A stretch of DNA of 64,000 nt from a bacterium (GTDB lineage: Bacteria; 4484-113; JAFGCY01). Both the position numbers and the translations under genes were made by a program. Below are positions 15,966 to 25,155 of the stretch, piece after piece. The notes under the pieces were generated by a model, which saw only the letters and a list, made by a program, of their open reading frames with translations, was not told where the DNA came from and did not search any database. Numbering within the stretch: the stretch's first letter is position 1; every line of letters begins with the position of its first letter. The DNA is taken from the NCBI GenBank assembly GCA_020440605.1, contig JAGRNT010000008.1, forward strand, positions 120,319 to 184,318. Reading direction: 5' to 3'.

Positions 15966-18197
15966 TCAGAAGCCGATTCCGAACTCCTCCACATCCACGA
16001 GCACGCTGGTCTGATGCTCATTGCCGCGGTTGTCCACCGCCAGCAGCTTGACGAGATGCGTACCCACGCCGAAGCTGCGGCTGGCCCCCGGTTTGAGCCC
16101 CAGCTGCATTAAGCCCCGGCCGTCTCCGAAGTCCATCGCGAAGCTGCGGATCACACCGTCGGAGTCCGAGCTGGGCAGGTTGCTGAAGTCCACGGTGAGC
16201 GAACCCTTGCCGCTGAGCGATGAGGCTACGAGCACCGCCAGCGGGTCTGCGCCGGTGTCACCGCTGACCCGGATACCGCCGGAGCGGTAGTGGTAGCCGT
16301 AGAGGCCGTCATCGTCCAGGGCGCGCACCCGCGGGATGTAGGTCCCACCCTCCAGATAGGTATGCACAAACGAGTTGTTCTCCCAGTTGAACTCGATCCA
16401 GTCTCCCGTGCCCTCCGGGTCGAATTCGTACTTCACGATTTCGCCGTCCGGATCGAAGTTGAGCTCCTCGTGGAAGCTGAATGTGACCTCCTCGCCGGGA
16501 GCAATCGAAGATTTGCTGGCGGAGAGGAACAGGCTGGGCGGCTGGTTGCCGTCCTCGGTGACCACCACGCTGAAATGCTCACTGAGATCAGTCAGACCGC
16601 CGGAATCCCAGACCCGGCCATACAGCTCGTAGTAGCCCGGCTCTTCAAAGGTGTACTGCGCCACTGGATTGGCACCGTTGTACTGCACATAGCCATCGCC
16701 GGAGAAGTAGGCCTCGGGGTTGGCTGTACTGAACATTGCCACGCCGTAGCGCAGGCTGCCGCCGTCCACATCCGTGCTGGCACTCATGTCCAGCGTGAGC
16801 GTGAATGGCGCATCACCGCTGAGCTGCTGGGGGATCACAACATGGGCCTCAGGCTGATGGTTGCCGCCGGCGGTGGCGATGATCAGGAGCTCCGCCGAGG
16901 CAGAGCTGTGGCTGCCGTCGCTGACCGTGGCCCGGGCGATGTAGTTACCGGGCTCGAGCACGTCAAGGGACTGCAGCGCACTGGCGCCGGTGCTGCCGAT
17001 GATGTTGTCCTCATCCGTGTCCAGGCGTACTGAGAATTCCAGAGGATCGCCGTCGGGGTCGTAGCTGTCGCTGAGGTTGAAGTTGACCGTGAAGGGCACT
17101 TCCCCGCCGGAGACATCGGCCTTGATGAAGGCCAAGGGTGCCGAGCCGCCGGGCCAGTTGCTGGGCTGGTCCGTGCGGTTGCTGGCGATGCCGGGCAGGC
17201 CCTGCTGGTCCAGCGGGCGGACCCAGAAGACATCATCCGGGGCGAAATCGCCGATCTGGTGGCTGTAGCCGAAACGGTTGTCAGGCACACTGCGGATGAA
17301 GTTCTTAAGCGGGATCACGGTTTCGGGCTCGATGCTGTCCGGGGCATTGCTGGTCTGCGGGTAGTCGCTGTCCGGAGCGCTGGAGCGGTAGACGGCGTAT
17401 GAGGCGACCTGGCGGCCGTAGTTGGCGGCGATCGTGGTCAGGTCGGCGAGATTGATTTCGCCGTTGCCATCACCGTCAATCACGAACTCGCGTGAAGTGA
17501 AGCTGAAGTTCCCGCTGGCGCCGAAGTACTGGCCCAGCGGTGTGATGTCACCCACATTGACCTCGCCGTTCTCGTCATAGTCACCGGGCGATTCCAAGAA
17601 CCAGACAAGGTTCTGCGAGCTGAAGGAAGTCACACCCAGCCTGGCCCGCGCAGTCTCACTGCTCGGTGCGGCCGCCACGACGCGATGCTGCGGGGCAGGG
17701 ACTGGCAGGAAGTCCAGCCGCAGCAGCTCGCTGCCGCTGGAAGCGGGGATCACGCCGCTTGCCTGATCCGGGCCGGCCTGCAGCAGGCCGTAGTCCAGCC
17801 GGCCGGTAACGGACAACTCGCTCAGTTCCAGCAGTTCACCATCGAGAGCAGCAAGCACAGGGCCGCGCTCAGCGCTCACGGCTGTGTACCGGTGCGGGTC
17901 ATAGGCGATACGCAGGCAGATCCCATGCAGCTCAGCACGCTGGCTGCTGTGTACACTGAGCTGCAGTGTGCCGTCGGGTTCAGTCGCTTCCTTCAGCTCA
18001 AGGGCAGTCGGATCCAGACCGAGGACGCTGTGATCGCCAAGCAGCTCCAGGCTGAAACCGGAGCGGCTCTGCAATTCTTCGTCGGCGGAACCGGAGCCGG
18101 ACCCGAGAGCTGACAGTCCCGCGGATGAACCAGCGGAGCATGAAGCGGCAGCCATGAGCAGCAGGGCCAGCAGACAGCAGAGTTGCGGATTGCGCAT
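15966..18197 (-). CDS. Cohesin-like / dockerin-like / PKD lipoprotein (copy 1)
   Basis: The 743-residue exported protein has a lipoprotein signal (LLLMAAASC). A beta-rich N-terminal domain (about residues 45-180; LQLSVHSSQRAELHGICLRI) resembles cohesin-type folds. At about residues 202-262 are two dockerin-like calcium loops (GDYDENGEVNVGDITPLG and DGDGNGEINLADLT). About four PKD domains follow to the C-terminus (for example VPFTVNFNLSDSYDPDGD). Cohesin-dockerin pairs assemble extracellular complexes; here both types appear in one chain. It is 81 bp downstream of a 742-codon paralogue with the same layout, so a tandem duplication and a two-gene operon are likely. The start ATG has GGGGTGAT upstream. 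The ligand is unknown. Confidence 0.85.
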   Translation of the reverse strand: MRNPQLCCLLALLLMAAASCSAGSSAGLSALGSGSGSADEELQSRSGFSLELLGDHSVLGLDPTALELKEATEPDGTLQLSVHSSQRAELHGICLRIAYDPHRYTAVSAERGPVLAALDGELLELSELSVTGRLDYGLLQAGPDQASGVIPASSGSELLRLDFLPVPAPQHRVVAAAPSSETARARLGVTSFSSQNLVWFLESPGDYDENGEVNVGDITPLGQYFGASGNFSFTSREFVIDGDGNGEINLADLTTIAANYGRQVASYAVYRSSAPDSDYPQTSNAPDSIEPETVIPLKNFIRSVPDNRFGYSHQIGDFAPDDVFWVRPLDQQGLPGIASNRTDQPSNWPGGSAPLAFIKADVSGGEVPFTVNFNLSDSYDPDGDPLEFSVRLDTDEDNIIGSTGASALQSLDVLEPGNYIARATVSDGSHSSASAELLIIATAGGNHQPEAHVVIPQQLSGDAPFTLTLDMSASTDVDGGSLRYGVAMFSTANPEAYFSGDGYVQYNGANPVAQYTFEEPGYYELYGRVWDSGGLTDLSEHFSVVVTEDGNQPPSLFLSASKSSIAPGEEVTFSFHEELNFDPDGEIVKYEFDPEGTGDWIEFNWENNSFVHTYLEGGTYIPRVRALDDDGLYGYHYRSGGIRVSGDTGADPLAVLVASSLSGKGSLTVDFSNLPSSDSDGVIRSFAMDFGDGRGLMQLGLKPGASRSFGVGTHLVKLLAVDNRGNEHQTSVLVDVEEFGIGF

Positions 18198-18278
18198 AGG
18201 ATCACCCCGGACCGGTATGCACCGGCCCGCCTGTTATTGACATGATCGGCCTGTTTTACGCAGATTTAACAGTGTTGC

Positions 18279-20492
18279 TCAGGAAACACTGATGTGCAGG
18301 CTGGCGGTATCGCTCAGGCCCTCATCATCTGTGACTTTCACCAGTGCATCATATTCACCGGTCAGGTACAGCCAGGGGAACCAGCCGTCATTGTCCGGAT
18401 CATCCCGCCAGCCCGAGCCATCGCCCGGATCGAACTCGTAGCTGACAATCCGGCCGAACTGGTCAAAGCTTGCGCGGGCATCGAGGTTGACGCTGAGCTG
18501 GAACAGGCCGGAAGTCTGGGCCGCCGTGAGCATGGCCGTCGGGGCAATCCCCGCCTGGCTGCTGATCTGCAGTTCCAGCCCCGCATCGCTGTAGCCCTGG
18601 TAGCCGCGATTGTCAGTCACCCGCAGGCGCGGGCGCATGCTGCCAGAGCCTTGATATGTGTAGCTGAAGCTCTGCTGGGCCGGATCCAGCAGTTGCCAGT
18701 TGCCCTGGCCCTGCGGATCAAGCTCCAGTTTGTCAATCGTGAATTCCGGAATCGCTGCAGCCGTGAACAGCTCGAACTGCACCTCGTAGGGGGCGGTACC
18801 TGCATAGCCGTCCGGGTACAGCGCGGCTCTTGGCACAGTGAAGCTGTCCTCAGCCAGCACTTCCAGTGTGAGCGTGTCAATGTCGGACAGGCCCTTGTCG
18901 TCGGTGGCCCGGATGTCGATCGCATAGGAGCCCGGTTCCACGATCGTCAGTTCGTACTGCGTCCCGGACGGATTGCTGATCTCGAAATCGCCGCGTGGCA
19001 GGGGGATCGCCCTGGTGCCGGACCAGAGATCAAGCTCGAAGCTGAGCGGGTCGCCATCGGGGTCGTAGCTGTCTGCGAAGTCGATCAGGTAAGTGGCCGG
19101 CGTCCTTACGAATGAGAAGATGTTTGGCAGACTGGCAATCGCCAGTGGAGCCCTGTTGCCGCCCTGCGTCACGGAGAGCAGCACCGGTCTCGTGGTGCTG
19201 GTGAAGCCGGCATGCGTGGCACTGAGGCTGAGCATGTAGCTGCCCGCCTCCGTGATTTCCACCGTGTAGCTCTCGTCGGAAAGCTGATATCCGCTGAAGC
19301 TGGCCAGCGGTTCGTTGTCAACGATGTAGCTGAAGCTGTCGATCCCGCCACCGCGCGGATCAAAGGACTTTGAGGCGTCCATCGTGATTGTCAGCGGGAC
19401 TTCACCACTGAACTGGCTGACTGCGAGGTGCACCACCGCTGCCTGGCCCGCCGGGTCGCCATTGTCCTCGCCCGTATGGTTGCTCGGTGTGCCGGGATGC
19501 CCTGCCCCGTCCAGCGGCCGCACCCACAGCACCGACCCCGGCAGCAGGGCCGATTCATTGTCAATGTCCCAGATGTAGCGCCGGCGGGTGAAGGGATTGA
19601 ACTGTTCGCTGCCATCCAGGATCGCTGAAGCTGTCTGGCCCAGGTCAGCGCTGTTGTTCTCAGGAATATCGAGATCGGGGCGGCTGCTCCAGTAGACGGC
19701 GTACTCCATTACCTCGTTGCCGAGGTTCTGCCCGATCACCGTCAGGTCGGAGATGTTGATCTCATCGTTGCCATCGCCGTCCACCACAGCCTCCGCGCTG
19801 GAATGGGCGAAGGGCCCGCTGTCGCCGAAATTCTGCCCGAGCGGAGTCAGGTCCGAGATGCTGACAACACCGTCCTGGTTGTAGTCGCCGGGGTTGGTAT
19901 GGAACCAGATCAGGCGTTGCGTGTCCCCAGCCTGGAGGAATTCCAGCCTGGCCCGCGCGCTGTCCGCGTCCGCCACCTGTGAGGAGCGGCGCTCAATCGC
20001 GGAGCTGCCCTCCCGGAAACTGAACCGCGCCAGCACTCCGTTGCCATCCACGCCTTCGCACTCGTCCCAGTTGGCAAGCACCTGCCCAAGCCTGGCCTGT
20101 CCCGGCTTGTCCAGATCGGCTAGCTGCAGCAGGGTCCCGCCCCCTTCCAGCAGGCTGCCGGCTTCCGCGGCAAGCGCCTGCCAGCGCTGCGCATTATAGT
20201 CCAGCTGCAGCATCAGTCCCCGCAGGGCGCGGGCATCCTGCACATTGAGCTCCAGCTGCAGGGTGCCTTCGGTCCGGACGGCATGCAGCAGGAAATTCCC
20301 TTCCGGAATTCCGAGCTGTTGATCGGAAATCAGGCTCAGGGTGAAGTCATCAAGACCGGCAAGCACTTGCCGGCCAGTATCAGCCCTGGGGGTCAATGTA
20401 TCCGCCGGAAGCATGATCCGGGCTGCACCGGATCCTCCATCCGTGCATGAGCACAGCAGCAGGAGCAGCAGTAGGAGTGTCGTAATGCGCAT
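18279..20492 (-). CDS. Cohesin-like / dockerin-like / PKD lipoprotein (copy 2)
   Basis: Paralogue of 15966-18197 with the same order: lipoprotein signal (TLLLLLLLLCSC), cohesin-like domain (LQLELNVQDARALRGLMLQL), two dockerin-like loops near residues 200-260 (GDYNQDGVVSISDLTPLG, DGDGNDEINISDLTVIG) and about four PKD-type domains. I chose the ATG at 20492, which places the signal peptide at the very N-terminus; an in-frame TTG at 20507 would add five residues. TATACT lies 16 bp before the ATG and there is no clear Shine-Dalgarno. A CAGTGTT...AACACTG hairpin overlaps the 3' end between the paralogues. It is probably an extracellular scaffold or binding protein. Confidence 0.83.
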   Translation of the reverse strand: MRITTLLLLLLLLCSCTDGGSGAARIMLPADTLTPRADTGRQVLAGLDDFTLSLISDQQLGIPEGNFLLHAVRTEGTLQLELNVQDARALRGLMLQLDYNAQRWQALAAEAGSLLEGGGTLLQLADLDKPGQARLGQVLANWDECEGVDGNGVLARFSFREGSSAIERRSSQVADADSARARLEFLQAGDTQRLIWFHTNPGDYNQDGVVSISDLTPLGQNFGDSGPFAHSSAEAVVDGDGNDEINISDLTVIGQNLGNEVMEYAVYWSSRPDLDIPENNSADLGQTASAILDGSEQFNPFTRRRYIWDIDNESALLPGSVLWVRPLDGAGHPGTPSNHTGEDNGDPAGQAAVVHLAVSQFSGEVPLTITMDASKSFDPRGGGIDSFSYIVDNEPLASFSGYQLSDESYTVEITEAGSYMLSLSATHAGFTSTTRPVLLSVTQGGNRAPLAIASLPNIFSFVRTPATYLIDFADSYDPDGDPLSFELDLWSGTRAIPLPRGDFEISNPSGTQYELTIVEPGSYAIDIRATDDKGLSDIDTLTLEVLAEDSFTVPRAALYPDGYAGTAPYEVQFELFTAAAIPEFTIDKLELDPQGQGNWQLLDPAQQSFSYTYQGSGSMRPRLRVTDNRGYQGYSDAGLELQISSQAGIAPTAMLTAAQTSGLFQLSVNLDARASFDQFGRIVSYEFDPGDGSGWRDDPDNDGWFPWLYLTGEYDALVKVTDDEGLSDTASLHISVS

Positions 20493-20623
20493 GCCCGGGT
20501 CAGGCAAGTATAGCGGACTTGCCAGTCAGCCTGCCAGCTGCATGCAGGCTGGAAGCGCTGATGCTGAAAACTCGCTATCAGGAACCGGGTTCTGAATCAG
20601 GCAACTGCCCGTTGTTGCCGGAT

Positions 20624-21124
20624 TCAATTTCCGAGCTGGCCGGGATCATGCAGCGGGACATCCTCCCCCGACTGCTGGGCCTGTTCGAATTCACCGTAGA
20701 CCTCGAGCACGTGGTAGTGCTCCTTGAAACCCTGCTCGGCACAGATGCGGTCGAGCATGCGGTGCAGCTCCTCATCGCCGGTGAATTCCAGCACGCGGCC
20801 CGTGCGGATGTCGACCATGTGGTGGTGATGGCCCTCGACATCGGCCAGTTCATAGCGGTAGCTGTTCTCATGCACGCGAGTGCGGGTCAGGACCTCGCTG
20901 TCAACGAGCAGGTCGAGGGTGCGGTAGACCGTGGCCCGGCTGGCAACACCGGGGGATTTCTCATTCAGTTCGCGCAGCAGATCCTCGGCCTGGAAATGCC
21001 AGCCCTTCTTGGCCATCAGGTGTTCGATCAGGGCCCGGCGCGGACGCGTCAGTTTGAGGTTATGCTCAAGAAACACGCGATAGAAACGCTCACGAACGAG
21101 ATCTGAGCCCTTCTGCTTGCTCAT
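20624..21124 (-). CDS. Fur-family transcriptional regulator lacking the CxxC zinc site
   Basis: The 166-residue protein has the Fur layout: winged helix (LTRPRRALIEHLMAKKGWHF, SRATVYRTLDLLV) and a C-terminal dimerisation/metal domain containing GHHHHMV. In Fur, Zur and PerR a CxxC normally follows (HLICxxCG); here the equivalent is VDIRTGRVLEF with neither cysteine. The structural zinc is therefore probably absent, as in some family members, and the sensed metal cannot be predicted. A second histidine cluster (EHYHVLEVYGEF) is intact. The ATG at 21124 has AAGGAAAG upstream. The gene lies 79 bp after mutL on the same strand. Confidence 0.88.
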   Translation of the reverse strand: MSKQKGSDLVRERFYRVFLEHNLKLTRPRRALIEHLMAKKGWHFQAEDLLRELNEKSPGVASRATVYRTLDLLVDSEVLTRTRVHENSYRYELADVEGHHHHMVDIRTGRVLEFTGDEELHRMLDRICAEQGFKEHYHVLEVYGEFEQAQQSGEDVPLHDPGQLGN

Positions 21125-21203
21125 CTGAAACTTTCCTTGCACCTATGCGGTTACATTTAGGTTACCGTGTCCGACATTACCCTAGCAACTTCTGGCAACC
21201 TTG

Positions 21204-23066
21204 TCAACGCAGGAACATGGACTCCAGTTCGCGGCTGCCGATCTCGAGGATCGTGGGCCGGCCATGCGGGCAGGAGAGGCTGCTCCAGCTTGAGAGCAGC
21301 ATGTTCAGCAGGGCCAGCTGCTCGGCCTGGCTGAGCCGCATGCGGGCCTTGATCGCGGCGCGGCAGGAGATGCTGGCGGCCAGTTCCTTGATGCGGTCCT
21401 CCAGCAGCGCACTGACGCCGCCGGCTGCGAATTCCTCCAGGGCGTCAGCCAGCAGGGTCGGATCGAGGCGCTGGCGCAGGAACTGCGGGATCTCGCTGAC
21501 GATCAGGCTGCCACCCGCGCCCTCCTCCACGCTGAATCCGCAGCGCTGCAGGGCCTCCAGCACCGGTGGGAGATCGGCGGCCACGGCCGCTGAGGGGCTG
21601 ACGAGCATCGGGAACAGCAGGCTCTGGCGCGTGATCGCTGCAGCGCGCCCGGGGTCGACGGCGGCATAGATCCGCTCGAAGAGGATCCGCTCATGCGCGG
21701 CGTGCTGGTCCACCACGTAGAGCCGCTCACCGCTGCTGAGTACGAGGTAGCTGTTGCCAACCTGGCCGACCAGGCTGAGCGTGGGTGTGTCGTCGAATCC
21801 GGCGTTGTCAGCATTCTCAGGCAGCTGCAGGCTGCGCTCGGGCTGCAGTTCGATACGGGGGACGGGCTGGACTGCCGGAGTGACAGCGGCAGGGGCCTGC
21901 TCCGCAGTATCACGCAGGGGGTACTGCCGGGCGGCCTCGGCCAGGCTCAGATTGGGGCGGCGCATTGATTCCGGCTGCTGTGGCTTGCTGCTCAGCCCCG
22001 CATCCAGCGGGCGCACGACGCTGCTCAGGCTTTGGCGCAGGCCGCTCTGGCGCTCACCCGCAGCCCTGTTCAGCCCGCGCCGGACGGCGGTCGTCAGCAG
22101 CTGGTAGACGGCCTGGGGCTGGCTGAAGCTGACCTCGAGCTTCATCGGATGCACGTTGACATCCACCTCCTCCGGCGGCAGTTCCACGAAGAATGCCCCG
22201 GCGGGATACTTGCCGCTGGAGAGGAATTCGCGCATGGCGTCGTCAACGGCCTTGTAGAGCAGGCGGTTGGTGACCGGGCGGCGGTTGATGAAGTACCACT
22301 GGCGGCTGCGGTTGCCACGGTGGTAGGTCGGGTCGGAAATCAGCCCGCTCACCGCGGAGGGCGGGAATTCGTAGTCCAGTTCATGCAGGGGATGGCGGAA
22401 ACCCGGTTCGATCAGGTCCGCGAGCACGCGCCGCCGATCGCCTGAGCCGTCCGTTGCCAGCAGGCTGCGGCCGCCGCTGACCAACTCCCAGCGGACCTCG
22501 GGCCAGGCGATGGCATAGGACACGAGCATGCGTGCCACCTGTCCGGTCTCACTCTGGCGCGAGCGCAGGAACTTGAGGCGCGCCGGGGTGTTGTGGAACA
22601 GTTCGCGGACCTCCACCTCCGTGCCACCCTGCAGGTTGACAGGTTCCGTCGCTGAGAGTCCGGCGGGATCGAGGCTGAGCGCCGTGCCCAGTTCGTCGGC
22701 GGCGTGGCGGCTGGCGATGCGCAGGCGGGAGACCGCGGCGATGCTGGCCAGCGCCTCACCGCGGAAGCCGAGCGAGGACAGGCCGAAGACATCATCCAGG
22801 CTGCGGATCTTGCTCGTGTGATGCGGCAGCACGGCCAGCGGCAGCTCCAGGGCGGGAATCCCGTGGCCATTGTCCGTCACGCGGATCAGCTGGCGGCCGC
22901 CGTCCTCGAGTTCGATCCGCACCTCAGTGGCGCCGGCATCCAGCGCATTCTCCACGAGCTCCTTGACCACGTTCACCGGGCGCTCGACGACCTCGCCGGC
23001 GCTGATGCGGCGGGCCTCCTCCTCACTGAGCGCCAGGATCGGCTGGCGCGGCTGTTCCTCTTCCAC
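21204..23066 (-). CDS. mutL: DNA mismatch repair protein MutL, endonuclease type
   Basis: MutL couples MutS mismatch recognition to strand processing. The GHKL ATPase motifs are intact (ELVENALDAGATEVRI, DNGHGI, SLGFRGEALASIAAVS), as is the NTPARLKFLRS loop. The C-terminal part has DQHAAHERILFERI, the metal-binding endonuclease motif of MutL from bacteria without MutH, plus SCRAAIKA and CPHGRP. I chose the GTG at 23066 (620 residues). It lies shortly before the conserved RISAGEVVERP, and TACACT is six bases upstream with no Shine-Dalgarno. An ATG/TTG-type start at 23174 would add 36 atypical residues and overlap the divergent TetR gene. MutS is not in this window. Confidence 0.95.
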   Translation of the reverse strand: MEEEQPRQPILALSEEEARRISAGEVVERPVNVVKELVENALDAGATEVRIELEDGGRQLIRVTDNGHGIPALELPLAVLPHHTSKIRSLDDVFGLSSLGFRGEALASIAAVSRLRIASRHAADELGTALSLDPAGLSATEPVNLQGGTEVEVRELFHNTPARLKFLRSRQSETGQVARMLVSYAIAWPEVRWELVSGGRSLLATDGSGDRRRVLADLIEPGFRHPLHELDYEFPPSAVSGLISDPTYHRGNRSRQWYFINRRPVTNRLLYKAVDDAMREFLSSGKYPAGAFFVELPPEEVDVNVHPMKLEVSFSQPQAVYQLLTTAVRRGLNRAAGERQSGLRQSLSSVVRPLDAGLSSKPQQPESMRRPNLSLAEAARQYPLRDTAEQAPAAVTPAVQPVPRIELQPERSLQLPENADNAGFDDTPTLSLVGQVGNSYLVLSSGERLYVVDQHAAHERILFERIYAAVDPGRAAAITRQSLLFPMLVSPSAAVAADLPPVLEALQRCGFSVEEGAGGSLIVSEIPQFLRQRLDPTLLADALEEFAAGGVSALLEDRIKELAASISCRAAIKARMRLSQAEQLALLNMLLSSWSSLSCPHGRPTILEIGSRELESMFLR

Positions 23067-23154
23067 AGGGATAGTGTAGCCCAGCCGGGGGCCGTGCTCC
23101 CCGTCCGGCCTGTCCGCGCCTGCTAGAATGAACAAATCAATCGGTTGGTGAAAT

Positions 23155-23766
23155 ATGTCTGAAGCAACACGCAAGGTGACCCAGAAGGGCCAGCGGGCCC
23201 GCAGTGCGCTGATCGAGGCCGCGCTCGCGGTGTTCTCGAAGAGCGGCTACGGCGCGGCGGGCGTGGCCGAGATCGTGGAGCGCGCCGGCCTGACGAAGAA
23301 CCACCTGTTCTACCACTTCGGCAGCAAGGAGGCCCTGGCGGCCGCCGCGCTGGAACAGGCCCTGACGATCTGGCGCAATGAACTGGCGATGCCGGCCGAG
23401 GTCTTCCCGGATGCACCGCGCCGCCTGGGCTTCTGTATCAGGAGACTGGCGGAGGGCGGGCAGCTGGCGCAGTTGCGGCTGCTGGCGGCGCTGCGCCTGG
23501 ACCGGGCGGCCCTGCCGGCGGAACTGGCCGGGCTGGTGGATGCCTACGAGCGCGAACTGACGGAATTCTGGCGACGGCTGCTGAAGGGCCTGAAGGGCCA
23601 CAGCCGCCTGGCGGACACGGAGAAGGCCAGGGGCCTGGCGGCGGCAATCACCTGGCAGCTCTGCGGGGCCGCGATCGCCGATGACGGGCAGAACGGGATG
23701 TTCGCGGCCCAGGTGCAGTTCATCGGCAGGCTGCTGGGGGACGGCGGAGGTCAGCTGTCAGGCTGA
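23155..23766 (+). CDS. TetR/AcrR family transcriptional regulator
   Basis: The 203-residue repressor has an N-terminal helix-turn-helix of TetR type (ALAVFSKSGYGAAGVAEIVE, AGLTKNHLFYHFGSKEALAA) and an all-helical ligand-binding domain. It diverges from mutL with an 88-bp gap containing a TAGAAT -10-like box and an imperfect palindrome near 23133-23152, a possible autoregulatory operator. No transporter or enzyme gene next to it suggests a target. The last residues (GGGQLSG) are encoded by a palindromic repeat module (23746-23770) that supplies the stop codon, so the C-terminus may have been altered by repeat insertion. Confidence 0.9.
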   Translation: MSEATRKVTQKGQRARSALIEAALAVFSKSGYGAAGVAEIVERAGLTKNHLFYHFGSKEALAAAALEQALTIWRNELAMPAEVFPDAPRRLGFCIRRLAEGGQLAQLRLLAALRLDRAALPAELAGLVDAYERELTEFWRRLLKGLKGHSRLADTEKARGLAAAITWQLCGAAIADDGQNGMFAAQVQFIGRLLGDGGGQLSG

Positions 23767-23770
23767 CAAT
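23746..23770 (+). repeat. GGAGGT-frame hairpin over the TetR stop codon
   Basis: GGAGGTCAGCT-GTCA-GGCTGACAAT: GGAGGT start, 7-bp stem with one G-T pair, a four-base GTCA loop and ACAAT end. The TGA stop of the TetR gene lies inside the 3' stem. It is in the sense orientation of that gene. Confidence 0.75.
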
Positions 23771-23788
23771 GGAGGTCAGAATTCATTC

Positions 23789-23832
23789 TGCCAACTGAAT
23801 GCGGAAGCTTGCTTCCGCAATCAGTTGGCAGA
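23789..23832. repeat. Nested inverted repeat
   Basis: The outer arms CTGCCAACTGA / TCAGTTGGCAG pair perfectly over 11 bp. Inside is a 7-bp GCGGAAG / CTTCCGC hairpin with a four-base loop. The inner hairpin belongs to the same class as GTGGAAG...CTTCCAC at 43749-43766. Confidence 0.8.
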
Positions 23833-23972
23833 AAGCAGACCAGGTAGTTAGTCGCAACGTGACTCGCTGCGCTCGGCTGCCAATGAGCAATTCATAAGCT
23901 TTCAATTCGAACACAGAGGCACGGAGGGCACAGAGTCCTGATTCAGGGGGAGGAATCCCACAAAGTTGCAGG

Positions 23973-25016
23973 ACCGGCGCGGCCCTGCCGCGATTGGGTG
24001 TGAATGCAGCGAAGTACGCATGGCTGACGGGATTGGCAACCGAATTGTAATCCTCTGTGTTCTCTGTGACTCAGTGTTTGATTATTCCCTTGGGGGTAAT
24101 TGTGTTGTCAGTCGAGCAGCGCGAGCCGCGCAGTCGCACGGGGGATAACCTGCTCGCATGGATGGCATTTCAAACACAGAGTCACAGAGGGCACAGAGTT
24201 TTACGGATCTGATCGGCGGGAAGTGGAAATGACTTCGCAGCATTCCCTGACAGGCGCTGCGAGGCAGCGCCGGTACTAGCGGTTCTGGATGCTTCCGCAT
24301 TCCCGCTGCCTGTGGATCTGGATACTTCAAATCGATATGGTACCGGCGCGGCCCAGCCGCGATTGGGTGTGAATGCAGCGAAGTACGCATGGCTGACGGG
24401 ATTGGCAACCGAATTGTAATCCTCTGTGTTCTCTGTGACTCAGTGTTTGATTATTCCCTTGGGGGTAATTGTGTTGTCAGTCGAGCGAAGCGAGCCGCGC
24501 AGTCGCACGGGGGATAACCTGCTCGCATGGATGGCATTTCAAACACAGAGGCACAGAGAGCACAGAGTTTTGCGGATCTGATCGGCAGAAAGTGGCAATC
24601 ACTTTGCGGCACTCCCTGTCAGGCGCTGCGGGGCAGCGGCGGTACTAGCGGTTCTGGATGCTTCCGCATTCCCAATGCCTGTGGATCAGGATACTTCAAA
24701 TAGATGCCGTACCGGCGCGGCCCAGCCGCGATTGGGAGAGGGCATAACGAAGCAAGCAGACTAACGGGATTGGCAACCCTGATTGCATTTCTCTGTGTTC
24801 TCTGCGGCTGTGTGTTTGATTCAGACCGCTGCGAGTTAGCAAGTTGTCAGTCGAGCAGCGCGAGGCGCGCAGAGGTGCGGGTAACAGACTGCTCGCATGG
24901 ATGGCATTTCAAACACAGAGGCACAGAGGGCACAGAGCTTTTGGAACATGATCAGCGGGAATTGGCAATCACTTCGCGGCATTCCCATTCAGGCGCTGCG
25001 AGGCAGCGCCGGTACG
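23973..25016. repeat. 369-bp tandem repeat, about 2.8 copies
   Basis: ACCGGCGCGGCCC starts units at 23973, 24342 and 24711, an exact 369-bp period; the third copy is truncated near 25016. Each unit begins with a GGCGCGGC...GCCGCG stem. In unit 1 an inverted pair of CTCTGTG/CACAGAG word arrays lies at 24052-24078 and 24172-24198. The unit ends with the hairpin GGCGCTGC-GAG-GCAGCGCC. A single CACAGAG array precedes the first unit at 23908-23935. No protein-coding signal is convincing. Confidence 0.85.
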
Positions 25017-25050
25017 GCTTCTTCTTGGGGATCAAGCTTCAATTCAGATT

Positions 25051-25155
25051 GTCAGCTTTACAGCTGACCTCCTGTTGCCAGAATGGATTCCGGCCTCCGT
25101 TTCCCGCCTACCGCTGAAGCGGGTAGCTCCCGTTGTCCGGATTGCTCCGGAACTC
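25051..25155 (-). repeat. Three GGAGGT-frame hairpins directly downstream of dnaA
   Basis: On the minus strand, reading away from dnaA: TCCGGA-GCAA-TCCGGA (25136-25151), a CTACC/GCGGTAG hairpin (25108-25126) and GTCAGCT-GTAA-AGCTGAC (25051-25068), each preceded by GGAG or GAG. The first abuts the TAG stop of dnaA. The loops GCAA and GTAA are GNRA tetraloops. Confidence 0.75.

Noticed and set aside
23973..25016. CRISPR or satellite made of short repeats
   Set aside because: The unit is 369 bp with internal inverted word pairs, not a short direct repeat with unique spacers.
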